Assembly: GCA_039621445.1 (NCBI GenBank)
Contig: CP154957.1
Coordinates: 35,470,227 to 35,534,226, forward strand
Direction: 5' to 3'
Length of the DNA: 64,000 nt
DNA from: Euglena gracilis
Lineage: Eukaryota; Euglenida; Euglenophyceae; Euglenales
The position numbers were made by a program, and so were the translations under genes. Shown piece by piece: positions 9,340 to 20,830 of the stretch. The notes beneath the pieces were generated by a model that searched no databases, was not told the DNA's origin, and saw nothing but the letters and a program-made list of their open reading frames with translations. The stretch's first letter is position 1. Every line of letters starts with the position of its first letter.

Positions 9340-10920
9340 TTAAAACCGTGTTCAGAGCCCGCCAAATGCCTGCCCTGAAATTCTTTGTGATGACTCACGT
9401 AATCAGAGAAAAATGCGAAAAACATGAAAAATTGATGGAAAAAAACGCCCCCCCCCCCTGAAATTCGTGGCTGGCCACGGATGCCTGCCCTGAAATTCGT
9501 GCCTAGCCACGAATGCCTACCCTTAAATTACTGGCCACGAATGCCTACCCTTAAATTACTGGCTAGCTAGGGTGTTGACTGAAATTTCCGGCCCCTGAAA
9601 TTTCACGAAATTTCACGTTTTTACTTGTCTTTCCAACCACTTTTCACGAATGTCACCACCCTAGCCATGTATGCCTGCCCTGAAATTCGTGGCTAGCCAC
9701 GGATGCCTGCCCTGAAATCCGTGGCTAGCCATGGATGCCTGCCCTGAAAGTTCTGGCACCTCCACTCTGTGTGAACGTACATTTTTGTTTTCCCCCACAG
9801 CCTTGCTATGGCAAAGCGCGCGGTGAACCTTGTAAAATAGAACTCTTCCTTGCTGCTCTTGCGGTGTACCAGCAAAATGCCAAGGAACTGAAGGTTGACC
9901 CCCTTCATGGCAATTTGCTGGTGAAAAGCAGCGAGAAGAAAAAGTCAGGCTCCAAGGGTACAGAGCTCGCTGGTGTGGCCAACTGTTCTTCTCCAAACTT
10001 TTTGAACACATGCAAGCCTCTTATCCAGAGCTGGATGATTTCTTCGTTGCCTGGACGGGGTGGGAACTGGAACCCAGCCTTTTATTTGATGAAGCGAGCA
10101 TCATTTAACAGTGTGTGGCTCAACGCAAGCAGCAGTCAGGAACCATGTTCGTTTCAGGGAATTGTCGGGCAACCTCCTTTCAGACATACGTGAACGCCGT
10201 CGCTCGGGCATTCCGCAAAACCACCAGCGAGGGAGTCGTTGTGCCTTCTTTTGTGTGCCAATTCCCCCGCTTCAACGAAGTGTTTTCGCGCTCTCTGGGG
10301 CGCGAAAGGGCGAAGAAGGCTGTTTCCTCAATGGTCCGGCCTCCAGCTGACGGTTTGCAGCCTAGAGAGTTGGACCACTTGCTAAAGGGGGTGAATTGGT
10401 CCAATCCTTATGAGGCTCAAAGAGCCAACATCCTGGTGGTGGGCTTCACCACTGGACTGCTTAGTGAGGTGCTCCGTCGGCTGGAGATTGGTTCCTTCAC
10501 CGAGGGGGTGACAGAGGATGGGGAAATAATGCTCACAGCCTAAATATGGTTCTTTTTTGTGTAAAGCCTGCCGCCTCCTGTGATGTTTTGCTTTCTGCCC
10601 TATATTCCATCCTAGTGGCTTGCTTTCTGTTCATTTCCATTTCTGTGTGCTGTAGAGTGCTTTCCGAACCGCCTCAGCTGTTGAGGGCCAGCTAGCCTCA
10701 CAGCATCACATTCGAGAATTCGGCGTCTTTGCTTTCTGTTAATTTGCTTTAATGCATTGGCCTGCACATAATAAAGTTCCGAATGCCTTTTCAGACTTTT
10801 GTGGTTGGCCACGGATGCCTGCCCTGAAATTCGTGGCTAGCCACGGATGCCTGCACGGAAATCCGTGTTCATGACCACGACTTTCATGCAGGCATTTGGC
10901 GGGCTGAACACGGTTTTAAG
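9340..10920. mobile_element. Element bounded by GTGGCTAGCCAC palindrome arrays
   Basis: GTGGCTAGCCACGGATGCC and CCTGCCCTGAAATTCGTGG units repeat at about 9360-9760 and again at 10,800-10,910. The outer motif CGTGTTCAGAGCCCGCCAAA (9351-9370) is mirrored by TTTGGCGGGCTGAACACGG near 10,895. These are inverted ends around a ~1.5-kb interior with a recombinase-like gene. The layout matches the 1.1-2.1 kb element but uses an unrelated palindrome. Confidence 0.6.
9945..10543 (+). pseudogene. Tyrosine-recombinase-like protein, one nonsense codon (copy B)
   Basis: The frame reads FFSKLFEHMQASYPELDDFF, then VAWTGWELEPSLLF, reaches TAA at 10,106-10,108, and continues in the same frame through SFQTYVNAVARAFRK to the stop at 10,541-10,543. 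Copy A aligns without a gap across the stop, so this is a nonsense change rather than an intron. The C-terminal part (QPRELDHLLKGVNW, ANILVVGFTTGLLSEVLRRL) resembles the first catalytic block of tyrosine recombinases (TGLR.SE..RL), but the key Arg position reads Leu. Later catalytic blocks (H.R..H, Y) are missing. Coding upstream of 9945 probably lies in another frame. Confidence 0.45.
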
Positions 10921-12586
10921 AACAGATTGTTTCCCTCTGTTGAGAGAACAATCCCATTACGAATCCCGTTACAGATGTTGATACAGATGTTATGATTCTT
11001 TTGTATGCAAGAAACGCCCAGACCCATACAAAATCTCCAGTACGCACTCCGCAACATACAGCAATCCCCCCTCCCTCCCTCCTCCCCCTTCCTTGCGGAA
11101 TTTATAGCCGTGACAAGGAAAGTCACTTTTTCAGGGGAATGTGAATGCTTTTACGCAATTTCCGCAAGGTTATTCTGTGTTAACATCCCAATGCTTGTGA
11201 CGAGTAAGACACTCACTTGGTCTTGGGTGGGAAGATTCAGATCTGTGGGGCTGAAGGTGGGGCTGAAGGTGGGGTGGGGGCTGAAGGTGGGGATGATTTC
11301 CGCATCGATCAAGGTGATACACAGATCTGGGCTTTTGCATGTTGGCATCCATAAATGGAGTGATTATGGTATCCCTGGCAGGGTTCGTACTGGTTGGGAA
11401 CTCAAGGGTTCACTCAAGGTGTTTGTATTTACGTCTGGAGGACACTTTGGAGCTTCTGCAACATATCAGTGGTGAGAGTCTCTGGGGGCACTGGAGACTA
11501 GGCACAGGGGGGGCGAGCGGTCGCGCGGGCGGCCGCGGGGGGTCCGAAACTGCCAGGTGAGTTTAGCCAACCTCTGCATCAGCCTCTGTGCTTTCACCAG
11601 CATGCAGATAAGCCGGTACCCATACGGGGGTGCTACCCCCGTGACCCCCCCGTGACCCCCCCCCCCCGTGACCCGAGAATCGAGCCTTCAATTTTCATGC
11701 AATGCAGCAACCTTCATCACTTCAGCCTTTCTTTTCATTCATCATTTCAGCCTGCTTTTTGATGTCGGTGGCATTTTGGTCGCTTTTTTCATGAATTTTC
11801 TGGTTGAAACCATCAAAAATTTGCCTTTTGGGGGAAAAATTGGGGGAGGGGAGACATGAATTTTTCGTGGAAGAAAACCCTCCAAAAAGCAGAGGAGAAT
11901 TGTCCCATCTCACCTGTCATTTGGACACCCAACGCACCTTCACACCCAGAAATGGGCAAGACGAACTGTCTGCGAAGCAGATTGCATGGGTTGGACTGGA
12001 GGGGACCTGCGGGGTTAGCTGGAATTGCCACTGTCACATGGGACTGTGCAGGCTGCACAGGCTTGGATGTTGCTACGCATGGCTTGTCGTAGGCGGACAA
12101 CTCCGCGCGGGGGGGGGGAAGTGGGGGTCCCGGACCCCCCCCCCCCGAGCGGCGCGCCTGGCCTCCACTGTGCTGGAGGGGTCCAGACATCTGTACTTGG
12201 GTGGGGACAGCATATCTGTATTTGTGTTGGATCGGCATCTGTACTGGGATCGGAACAAAATTCCCTTTCAAAAAAATCACCAATTTCGGACATAAAAATA
12301 AAAATCTCCACAAAAATGACCACTTTCGGACCAAAAAGTGTTTTTTTTTGTTCAAAAATGGCCCAAAAATACAAAATGGCCAAAAATGACCACTTTTTGG
12401 ACCTGAAAATCACCAATTTTTGACCCCCTTCTCGTGATGGGATGCAACATCATGAATGCTGCCTCCCGATGCCTCCAAAGTGGCATACTTCCCCCGTGAC
12501 CCCCCCCGTGACCCCCTCCCGTGACCCCCCCGTGACCCACACCACCCCCTACAGATATACGGTGCCTGAAAGGCAACATCCTCAAC
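10921..12586. other. Repeat-rich stretch without recognised gene
   Basis: Includes GGGGCTGAAGGTGGGG tandem units (about 11,245-11,300), a CCGTGACCCCC array (11,630-11,675), A/T-rich blocks repeating GACCACTTT..GGACC (12,280-12,420) and a second CCGTGACCCC array (12,490-12,540). Open frames are short and unrecognised. Confidence 0.35.
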
Positions 12587-12588
12587 AA

Positions 12589-12862
12589 CGGGGGTGTACC
12601 CCCCCGCGACCCCCCCCGCGACCCCCCCCGCAACCCGCACATGGAGGGTTTCCGGATCCCAGTACCAGTAGGAGCCAAAAATAACACCTTAATTGGCACC
12701 CAAATTAGGAATCAAAATTGCCAAAAACGCGCTCCAAACCCCCAACCGGACCTACCTTTGGATCCAAAAGTTCTAAAAATAGGTCACATGTGACGTTGTA
12801 TGTTAGGTCATACTGGTCACACGTGACCCGTCAAAGCTGCCACGTTCCCCCCGCGAGGCTCG
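12589..12862. mobile_element. Truncated second copy of the GGGGGTGTA element
   Basis: Starts GGGGGTGTACCCCCCCGCG and follows the 2755-3080 element through CACATGGAGGGTTTCCG and CCAAAAGTTCTAAAAATAGG to GTGACCCGTCAAA, then diverges after CCCCCCGCGAGG. The right terminus is missing. A similar end in opposite context (GGGGGTGTATGAGTCGCG) occurs at about 13,275. Confidence 0.55.
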
Positions 12863-13010
12863 AATTCTTGCGGGTACTCGGACGGACGATGCACAACGTC
12901 CAAATGCGCAACGTCGCATCGTCATCGGCATTTGTAAAGGGTTCAGGTGAGTTCCATAGGTCCAAAAGTTCTGGGTAAATCCAAGTGTGCATTCACTGCT
13001 GACGTTAACA

Positions 13011-13275
13011 CTAAGCCTCCGACAGAGAGGAGGGTTGGAGGAGTGCTATTGACTTGCATTTTGTAAACGTACTGCGACCTGGGCATTCTTGATTCACAAG
13101 TGGCAAAGGATCAGCCGGGGACAAACTTTTCATCTTTTTTGATGATCCTAGGAGTATGCTGGAAACGTTCTCTTCAGTTCGAACTTCGTCGGTTGCATGA
13201 ATCGTAAATTCACCTGGTCCAAATTGCGTTGGGTTTTGGACGATGATGTCAATTGTGCGTTGATCCATATGTTGG
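13011..13275 (-). CDS. Unidentified minus-strand open frame
   Basis: A frame beginning about HMDQRTIDIIVQNP runs through GEFTIHATDEVRTEENV to the stop at 13,011. It has reasonable amino-acid usage and follows a G-run repeat that may mark an element end. No family recognised; it may be an exon or chance. Confidence 0.2.
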
Positions 13276-13409
13276 GGGTGTATGAGTCGCGGGGGGGGGT
13301 CGCGGGGGGGGGGGCGGGGACGCGGGGGGGGGGGGCGCTGGGGCACCACCATTCTGGGTACATTGATCAGAGCTAGAGCTTTTCCCTAAAAAAAAGTTTT
13401 CTGTTTTTT

Positions 13410-13865
13410 TTGCAACAAAAGTGTACGAGTCTTTTGAACTTGGGGACAAATTGCACAAGTGAAATGGAAAAGATCGTCCGTATCTGCCGTATCGGCAACG
13501 AAGTGTGGCCCCCCCGCATCCCCGCCGCGTCCCCAACACCCCCGATGAACTTGGCTCGTCCTTCCATAAAGTTACCAAAGTGGCAAACTGTGGGAGGACA
13601 AATTTTGAACACCGTATATGACGAGGAATTGAAAAAAATTGCCGCTTCATTGAATGGAAGGTGTTGCACAATGGCAATGCATGGGTCTTCCACCTTGACA
13701 AGACAACCTTACATTGCTGTTTTGTTGGGAAGTCGGTTGACTGACCAAGGCTGCATAGAGATTACCGGGTACAAAGTGGTGGAAATTGGGAATAGTTCAT
13801 GGGTTCATGGTAGTCATGGGTACATTTCAATGGTCGTCGTTTTTCGTATGTTAAAATGGTCATAA
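13410..13865 (+). CDS. Possible hAT (DUF659-like) transposase fragment
   Basis: 151 codons ending with a stop at 13,863-13,865. After KLPKWQTVGGQILNTVYDEE it reads LKKIAASLNGRCCTMAMHGS, then QPYIAVLLGS. This has the spacing of the hAT strand where a D/H-G-x-T/S box is followed by R/QPYI or PLINF (DUF659). No terminal repeats were found and the N- and C-terminal regions are missing. An unrelated protein is possible. Confidence 0.35.
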   Translation: MQQKCTSLLNLGTNCTSEMEKIVRICRIGNEVWPPRIPAASPTPPMNLARPSIKLPKWQTVGGQILNTVYDEELKKIAASLNGRCCTMAMHGSSTLTRQPYIAVLLGSRLTDQGCIEITGYKVVEIGNSSWVHGSHGYISMVVVFRMLKWS

Positions 13866-14082
13866 AATGGTGTAATGGAAATGTGTATCGTCACGTATAT
13901 GCATATGCAAGAAGCTTTCAATTGCACTTGCTGCACATTGTGTGCCTTACTGCATTGGTAACATAATAAACCGAGGCATCGGTAGGATTTGTAACAACTG
14001 AAGTAGGCTGAGATGAATGAGGAGAGATCGGTGGTTTTTGAAGGGACGCAATTGGTTCCCTCACCCCCCCTCTACTACAAAA

Positions 14083-14203
14083 AAGGGGTGGCGGACGCCG
14101 GTTCTGTCCAAAGCCCGGCGTTCCGGACGCCGGTTCCGTCCTTCGGACGGAACCGGCGTCCGGAACGCCGGGCTTTGGACAGAACCGGCGTCCGCCACCC
14201 CTT
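14083..14203. repeat. Perfect giant hairpin, 59-bp arms, TTC loop
   Basis: Left arm 14,083-14,141 and right arm 14,145-14,203 are exactly complementary over 59 bp around TTC (14,142-14,144). The stem contains GACGCCGGTTCTGTCC and GACGCCGGTTCCGTCC units. It forms the left end of the element described next. Confidence 0.95.
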
Positions 14204-15030
14204 GTTTAAAGCGGCGTTTTAGAGACGCCGGGTTCAGGACAGAACCGGCGTCCCCACCCTTCGGTCAAAGGACACTCCCAGGACCAATCTCCGACCACTG
14301 ATCTGCAATGTCACGCCACTTTGCATTTCACCAAATTCCGGCGATCGCGAGGGTATTTCTGGCTGTGTCAATCGTCCAAGTACAAACTCACCCCTCAATT
14401 GAAAGCTCTTTTCATCAGATGACTGGCGATCACCACCAAATTCAGCCACGCCTCCTGGAGCTCTTATTTTCTGTCACTGGGAAATCCTGATTTCACAACT
14501 CTGGTGCCCCGTGGTCAATTCGAAGAGAAAAAACGTTTCTGTAAGGGGGTTTTTCAGCATCTTAAACCAAAAATCACTGAAAATTACCACAAATTTCACT
14601 CAGATTCTGGCCGATCCGACGATCACGAGCGTATCTCGGGCTGCGTGCAACGTTAGGGTACCAAGTTACCCCTCGATTGAAAGCTCTTTTCAACAGACGA
14701 CCAGCGGTGCTCATCAGATCTTTCCACGCTGCACGGTACTCTATTTCCAAATCTGGGCCAATTTTCACCAAATTTGGATATCCACCCCAGTGGTCCCTAG
14801 ATGGCAAAATTCATTGTCCTAGATGGTTGAAACAGTCATACCAGCACCTTAGGGCCACTTTTGGGCACTTTTGGTGACATTTTTAGGAATGAAAACCGGA
14901 CGCCGGGCTTTGGACAAAACCGGCGTTCCTAACGCCGGGCTTTAGGACAGAACCGGCGTCCGGAAAACCCGTGGGGGGGGACGCCAGTTCTGTCCTGAAC
15001 CCGGCGTCTCAAACGCCGGTTTAAAGCCAA
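14083..15030. mobile_element. Element bounded by GACGCCGG arrays
   Basis: ACGCCGG/CCGGCGT units with GGACAGAACCGGCGTCC occur at 14,083-14,260 and again at 14,895-15,025 in inverted arrangement. The interior has two diverged tandem copies of a ~270-bp unit (about 14,330-14,600 and 14,600-14,870), each with CAATTGAAAGCTCTTTTCA or a close variant. No gene recognised. Confidence 0.6.
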
Positions 15031-16184
15031 AAAATTTGGCAAATTCTGGTTTACCCCCCCAAAGTGGCCATTTTCCTTCGGCGCCTTTGGCGCCAAAGGC
15101 CAAAATTTGACCCCCCAAAAGTGTCCCCCCCCTTGGAGGGTCGACTAGGGTCAATAAGACGGGTGGGGGGGGTCCAGTTGGGTTGACCGGCTGGGTCAGT
15201 TGGCGTACAGTCGAATGCACCTACGAGGCATGTTCTCAGAAAATTTCAATCTTAAATGCAAAGAAAACAAAAAACAGGAAAACTAATATTAGTTCCTTAT
15301 GCTGAAATACACCCCCAAAATGATTTGGTAACACAAAAGATTTTGTTCTTTTGGTGTTTTCAGGCAGTTGAGCAACAAAAGGGATTTGCCTCCCCCCCTA
15401 AAACGGGTGGGTAACACAAGGGGTTTTTCTTTTGGGGGCCTTCGAAAAGTTTTGAAACAAATGGAATTTGCCACCCAAAGTGGGTGGCCAACAAATGGAC
15501 TTTGTTCTTTTGGGTCACTTTATGACTTTCGGTGTCAATTTTTAAATTTTCACCTTGGTTTGAAGCTATTATCAAGGGTTTCCGATTGACTTCCACAGAT
15601 TTCAGCCACGATCCATCGTGCTTTATTCTGGGCGATTGCATGTTCCATAAAATTTTGCAGAAATCAAATCTGTAGTGGAGTTTTTCTGACAGCCAACACC
15701 TGCAAGTGTTCATTTTTTTCCTGCATGAGTTGGTTGGTTGTTTTTTTCCACAAATTGGCTGGTTTTTTGCAATTAACCAAATCGTTCACCTATGGGAGGG
15801 TGGCATTATGTCAAGAACTGTGTTTGGGCCAAGAGTTAGGGGAGCCCAGGGGCGGGGACCGCGGCGCCTTTGGCGCCGCGGTTGCCCCTGTGCCCCCCTA
15901 AAACCTTGGCCCAAAACACTGTTCTTGGTTGAAACCGTGTTTTGGGCGAAGATTTAAGACTTTTAATGTCTCGAAATCGGCCCAAACACGGTTTAAAGTT
16001 GGTATACCCACGTTTAGCCTTGGCCAAAGCGGGCGTACACCTTTTCTTTTTTATTCTACGGCATTGTGTTTTTGTCTTTTTTAACTCATTTGCCTTCTTT
16101 AACTCAGGACCCTCTTTTTTTTTTGGCTTGCACCAGCACTGTCCCCCCCCCCCCGCGCAAGGGGAGACGCAACCTTTCAAAACT
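15031..16184. other. Region with GC triloop hairpins; no recognised gene
   Basis: Contains GGCGCC-TTT-GGCGCC near 15,079 and ACCGCGGCGCC-TTT-GGCGCCGCGGT near 15,861, the latter within inverted repeats of GTTTTGGGC/GAACTGTGTTTGGGCCA (about 15,815-15,980). Several copies of a short AACAAA..TTTTGTTCTTTTGG motif lie at 15,320-15,520. Confidence 0.4.
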
Positions 16185-16738
16185 CTCCAGGGAAGAAATT
16201 TTTTTTCTCGGTTAAAGCCAAACCCTGCAAATTGGTAAAATTTGGCAAATTTTGGCAGAATTTTTTAAAATTTGCTAGAAATCAACAAAAAAGAATACGT
16301 GCGTTCACTTGTGGACAAATCGGAGAATGTTCGGGACTCGGTTCACCTTCCATTTTAGATTCATGCAGAAAAAAACTGTGGAAAGGGGAAATTATGCAGA
16401 AAAATTGCAGAATACTGCACAAGGTTGCGGAAAATTGTGAGAGTTTTTCGTAAATTGCAGAAATTGTGGAAAAATTGTGGATACTGATTTTCCCCCTGTC
16501 AATTTTACCCTAAAAATATGTTGTCAAAATATGAAGAATGGGCAAACATCCAAGGAAGAACTCGAAAGAAGCGCTAAATAAGCGGAAATGTGCGAAATAA
16601 GCGTCTTTTGGCCCAACAAGCATAAAATAATAACACTAAATATGCGCAATGTTTTCGCTCTCATGGGGGGGTCATTTTTTCTGGCACACAATGCCAGAAG
16701 AAGATTCATTGCTGTTTCTGTATTTTTGTCCCAAAATC

Positions 16739-16965
16739 CCCCCCAAATAATCCGATGTAACCCCCCAAATATAACAACCCCCTTAGCCCTGAACTTTGGG
16801 AGAAAAATCATGCCCCAGGGGGGTATATTTGGGGTGTTTAGATTGGAATATGAAAATGTGGATATGCAACATTAAGCACAGCCCCCCCATCTGCCCCTCT
16901 GGTGGTGGGTGGTCCACCACCCCTTTCAAACATAACCCCCACACTGGGATATATTTGGGGGGGTT
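16739..16965. mobile_element. Diverged C-run miniature element inside the 3.5-kb element
   Basis: CCCCCCCAAATAATCC and AACCCCCCAAATATAACAACC on the left pair with GGGATATATTTGGGGGGGTT on the right. It resembles the ATATAAA family but is diverged; TA target bases are not clear. Confidence 0.45.
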
Positions 16966-17549
16966 GTATTAATGGTTTGATACTTATCCTGCTTCATTGA
17001 ATTTCTCTGACAATTTGTTGTGCTTTAAAATGTAATGCAATGTGTTCAGACAATTTTTTATTTGCATGGTTCCACAACATGCTTCGTGCAAATGTTGCGA
17101 CTTCAACATCATATGACCTGTTTTTGAAAGGAAGCTCATGGACTACAGAGTTTGATGGCGAGATATCGAACAGGTGTTCCAAGTTTAGAGTTTGGAATTA
17201 TTCAGTATGACGATCATTTCGAAATTGATTTGAGCAATTTTTCAATCTGGCGAATTCCAGTGCACAGTTTAAATTCATTCATGGCATTGGTTACACAGTT
17301 ACGCGTTTTTTTATGTCAGTTTTATTTTGCTTTGACCAATTGCATTTGTGTAATTTTTTCCCTTTAAATAGGAGTATCCAAAGATTTGCGAAGATCAGGA
17401 TTTGGGAAATCAGGGCAACTTTGCCTTTGCTTCTTCTTTTTTTTGTGATATTAACTTGCTGGCAGAAATTCAAAAAAAATTGCTCTCTTCAACGACCAGA
17501 ATTTTGATCCTTCAAGAACACCCATCCCACGTACCAATGACAATCACCA

Positions 17550-17736
17550 ATTGCGGAAGTCACACACAGAATCATGGCATTCCATCAGCATTGGAGTCTC
17601 AAATGAAGAAAGAGATGGCATCCAGGGAGTCAATTTGCATTCAATTAAATGTCAATTAAATCTCAGCCCAAGGTTTTATTTGAACTCACCACCTGTGGAA
17701 TCTGACAGCGTCGATGTTCAGAAAATGACTCCCTGA
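17550..17736 (+). CDS. Unidentified frame inside the 3.5-kb element
   Basis: About 60 codons including NEERDGIQGVNLHS and PPVESDSVDVQKMTP before the stop at 17,734-17,736. Composition is protein-like but no family is recognised. It could be the tail of the element's own gene. Confidence 0.2.
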
Positions 17737-18453
17737 TGCAAATTAAAACAGCAATTGGCACAATTTCAAACTGATGCTTGGGGTCTGAGTTTGCAGTGCA
17801 TGCAGGCCATCGTTGTTTGGCCTCCTTTATGCCATTATCAGAAGTAATTTGATTTAATTCATCATGCAGCACAATGCCCAAATGGATCCCCCCAAAAAGA
17901 ACACTTTCATTTCAAAAGGAGTTTAATTGAATGGTCAATCGTCTTCATGCAAAAATATGGACCAAAAATGCACCAAGTTTTGTCTGAAGGTGACTTTAAT
18001 TTGGGACTTATATTTTGGAGGAGATTTGAGCCTCAGCTTCTTTTCAGTACAAAATGTGTTGCTCAACTCCAATTGTCAAACCTTTCAAGCTGAAATTTGT
18101 TATTTTCTGAATTTTTCTCCCCTTTGAGTGCAATCTTCCCAATGAGCTCCAGCGATATTTTCATTGGTGTTGGTGGTTGAGGCAAAACTCTCACATCGCA
18201 GATTCAAGAGTTATGAAATCTCATCATTCTTCCAATTTCAGAAAAATTTTGTCACGAAGATTGGAGATGTCAGGATATGTCAAACAGCTCTTTCTTTGTG
18301 ATTGATTGTGAAAAATGGAGGGATGTGAAAAATTCCGGCAACAGATTGCGTCATTTTTCGGCCAGCTGCAGGTTTGGTTTTCATTCTCACGAGGCACCAA
18401 TCGAACTGAAAACACCCCCAAATTGCAAAAGGTGCCAATGAAGGAGCCCAGAT

Positions 18454-18640
18454 TTGACTATTGTGGAAGCAACCTGCAGCTGCTCAAGCTGCGTCTATTT
18501 TCATTGCCTTGGCGTGTGTGTCACCGAGGAAGAAACGGAGGCCGTGCTTCATGCATCCCCCCCAAGCGTTGAGTCGCTGATTCTAGATCACAAGAAGAGC
18601 TCAGAATGGAACCAGGGGTTTTCTCAAGGACCGGGGGGGG
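18454..18640 (+). CDS. Cys/His-rich fragment, weakly PHD-finger-like
   Basis: The frame reads MTIVEATCSCSSCVYFHCLG, then VCVTEEETEAVLHASPPS. C-x2-C-x3-H-C-L-G-V followed by acidic residues resembles the second half of a PHD-type zinc finger, one residue short between Cys and His. It lies inside the 3.5-kb element and may be an accessory finger of a transposon protein. The first half is not visible; chance is possible. Confidence 0.25.
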
Positions 18641-19727
18641 GGGTTCCCGTGGGACAGTTGGAAAATGATGCTGGCTGGAAAAAAGTGCTGGCTGGATCAG
18701 GGGTAGGGGTCAAGGGGGGCCAGTCGGCTGGCAGCTGGACCCAAAGGGTGACCCAAAAGCAGCCCAGATCCTGCCAGGTTGGCATTTTTCAGCCGAATTT
18801 GGAGGTGAAAAACCAAAAACCTCCCAAAGTTGCCATTTTTGTCCATTTTTGACCCCCCGGTTTCCCAAAATACCAGAAATATTCTGTCGAAATATTCCCA
18901 GCTGGACCCAACTTTATTTCAGCGGACTGCACAGGGGGGGGAGTCTGCAATTCGGCTGGGAGCTTTGGGCTTCTGGAAACACCTGAATGTAATTTTTTCT
19001 TGACACCCAGTTCTGCTTCTGCTTCTGGGGTCAAACGTTTTCGCGACAACCTCACGCCGAGCCCAAAGTCTATTTGCTTTGGCCATCAACGCCAACACCA
19101 CAGTCAATTGATCTCACATGAGTCAAAATTACAATGTATGTCTGTCTTGCCCATTCTTCATATTTTGACAACATATTTTTAGGGTAAAATTGACAGGGGG
19201 AAAATCAGTATCCACAATTTTTCCACAATTTCTGCAATTTACGAAAAACTCTCACAATTTTTCCGCAACCTTGTGAAGTATTCTGCACTTTTTATGCATA
19301 ATTTCCCCTTTCCACAGTTTTTTTTCTGCATGAATCTAAAATGGAAGGTGAACCGAGTCCCGAACATTCTTCACGGATTTGTCACACACGTGTGCAACGC
19401 AACGTATCCTTTTTTGGGAGGATGTTGGAAAATCAGTATCCAAATTGCCTAATTTTTAATTTCGAATACGTTCAGGTGTTCCGCAACCGTTTGGATACGG
19501 ATTCTGCGACGGGCGGCGTGGGATAAAGGTTCCCCTTTCGGGCGCAGTTTTTTTTCTGCATGATCTGGGGGAAAATCAGTATCCAAAATTTGCCAAATTT
19601 TACCAATTTGCAGGTTTTGGCTTTTTTTGTGTTTTTTTCAAAATGATTTTAACCGAGAAAAAGAATTTCTTCCCTGGAGCAATCTTTTTCCGCTCATTGC
19701 TCGGTGACAAATGTTGCCTTGGGAGAG

Positions 19728-20830
19728 ATGGCATAAAGTGGAGCCCCACAGTGCTAGGGTGACCTACAGCACTTCACCCCACAGTACACCCCACAGTGCA
19801 CCCCAAAATCAAATTTCTGGGCAATTCTGGTCCCCCACCCCCGAGGGCACACATGTGGCATAAAGTGGAACCCCACAGTCAAGTGTGGGGCACTGTGGGG
19901 CGAAGTGTGGGGTAAAGTGCGGGGTGAAGTGTGGGGTGCAAGTGTGGGGGGGGGGGGGTGAAGGTAAAGTGTGGAGTGATAGTTGCTGTCGACAGTGGGG
20001 TTGGAGTATAGGCATTGTTGTCGCACATTTAGAGGTTCTGCTTTGCAATTACATTTCTGGGCACATGAAGCTTTCAGCTAATTGCCGCAGGGGGAAACAC
20101 AAATGCTTTTTTTTGTTTTTTTTTTTTGCTTTTTTTTCTGGCCGTTTTTGGATTTTTGTTTGGACAATGAAGACAGGCCTCGTTTTGGCCCTGATTTCCC
20201 CCGAAAACCAAAAAAATTTGTAATTTTGAAGAAAAAAATTCACCCATGCCCCGGGGGGGCTGGACATCCACACAGGATAAATTATGCAGGAATTTTGAAG
20301 AAAAGACTCTATTTTGCACATAAGTGTCAAGGACCTCAGTGTAACAATCCGCACTGTGAAAAGTTTGAACAAAACCTTGGGAATTATTTGTCAGCACAAA
20401 AAGCTTATTTTTATGAAAAATAAAATATTTTCGCCAGCAGAGCCGAATTTTTTCTAAGTCCTCTCCAGCGGAAAAGTGTATATCCCGGGGGAGCTCGTTT
20501 TTGTGCGTATTTTTCCGTCGCGTTTTTTTCAGGGTCCATGTTGTGTTTTTTTTCCACCCTGTTTGCCGTTAATTCATGCTTTGTATTGCAAGGGAAGGGA
20601 CGTTGTTATTTTGGTTCTGGGGGATCTGCCCCCCCCTCCTGGGCAACCAGACGAAGCCAATGGCCGAGTAAGTCAAGGAAAAAGGAACACCGGCTGTTTG
20701 ACCACATTTAGGATTTTGGATCTGCAGTTTCAGTTGCGCACAAGAAGGACGTTGTTCCAGGTATGGGTGTGGGGTGAAGTGTGGGTGCAAGTGTGGGGTG
20801 ACTGTGGGGTGAAGTGGGGTATATTTCAGC
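19728..20830. mobile_element. Possible element bounded by GTGGGGTGAAGTG arrays
   Basis: Units of GTGGGGTGAAGTG and its complement CACTTCACCCCAC cluster at 19,728-19,985 and 20,760-20,825, with ATGGCATAAAGTGGAGCCCC at the left tip. ATGGCGTAAAGTGGAGCCCC recurs alone at about 41,607. The interior frame 20,082-20,423 ends with KCQGPQCNNPHCEKFEQ, Cys-rich but unassigned. Confidence 0.5.

Larger units (their letters stand above)
16185..19679. mobile_element. 3.5-kb element with long terminal inverted repeats
   Basis: The left arm (16,185-16,545) is inverted at 19,140-19,679. Both share CTCCAGGGAAGAAATT at the tip, AAATTGGTAAAATTTGGCAA, GTTCGGGACTCGGTTCACC and TAGGGTAAAATTGACAGGGG at the inner end. 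The right arm has an extra ~190 bp around GATACTGATTTTCC units. No target duplication found. The interior is AT-rich with short frames on both strands, none clearly a transposase. Confidence 0.75.

Noticed and set aside
10106-10108. TAA read as a sense codon (altered genetic code)
   Set aside because: One stop in a degraded transposon copy is better explained by mutation; exon candidates elsewhere end normally at TGA or TAA.
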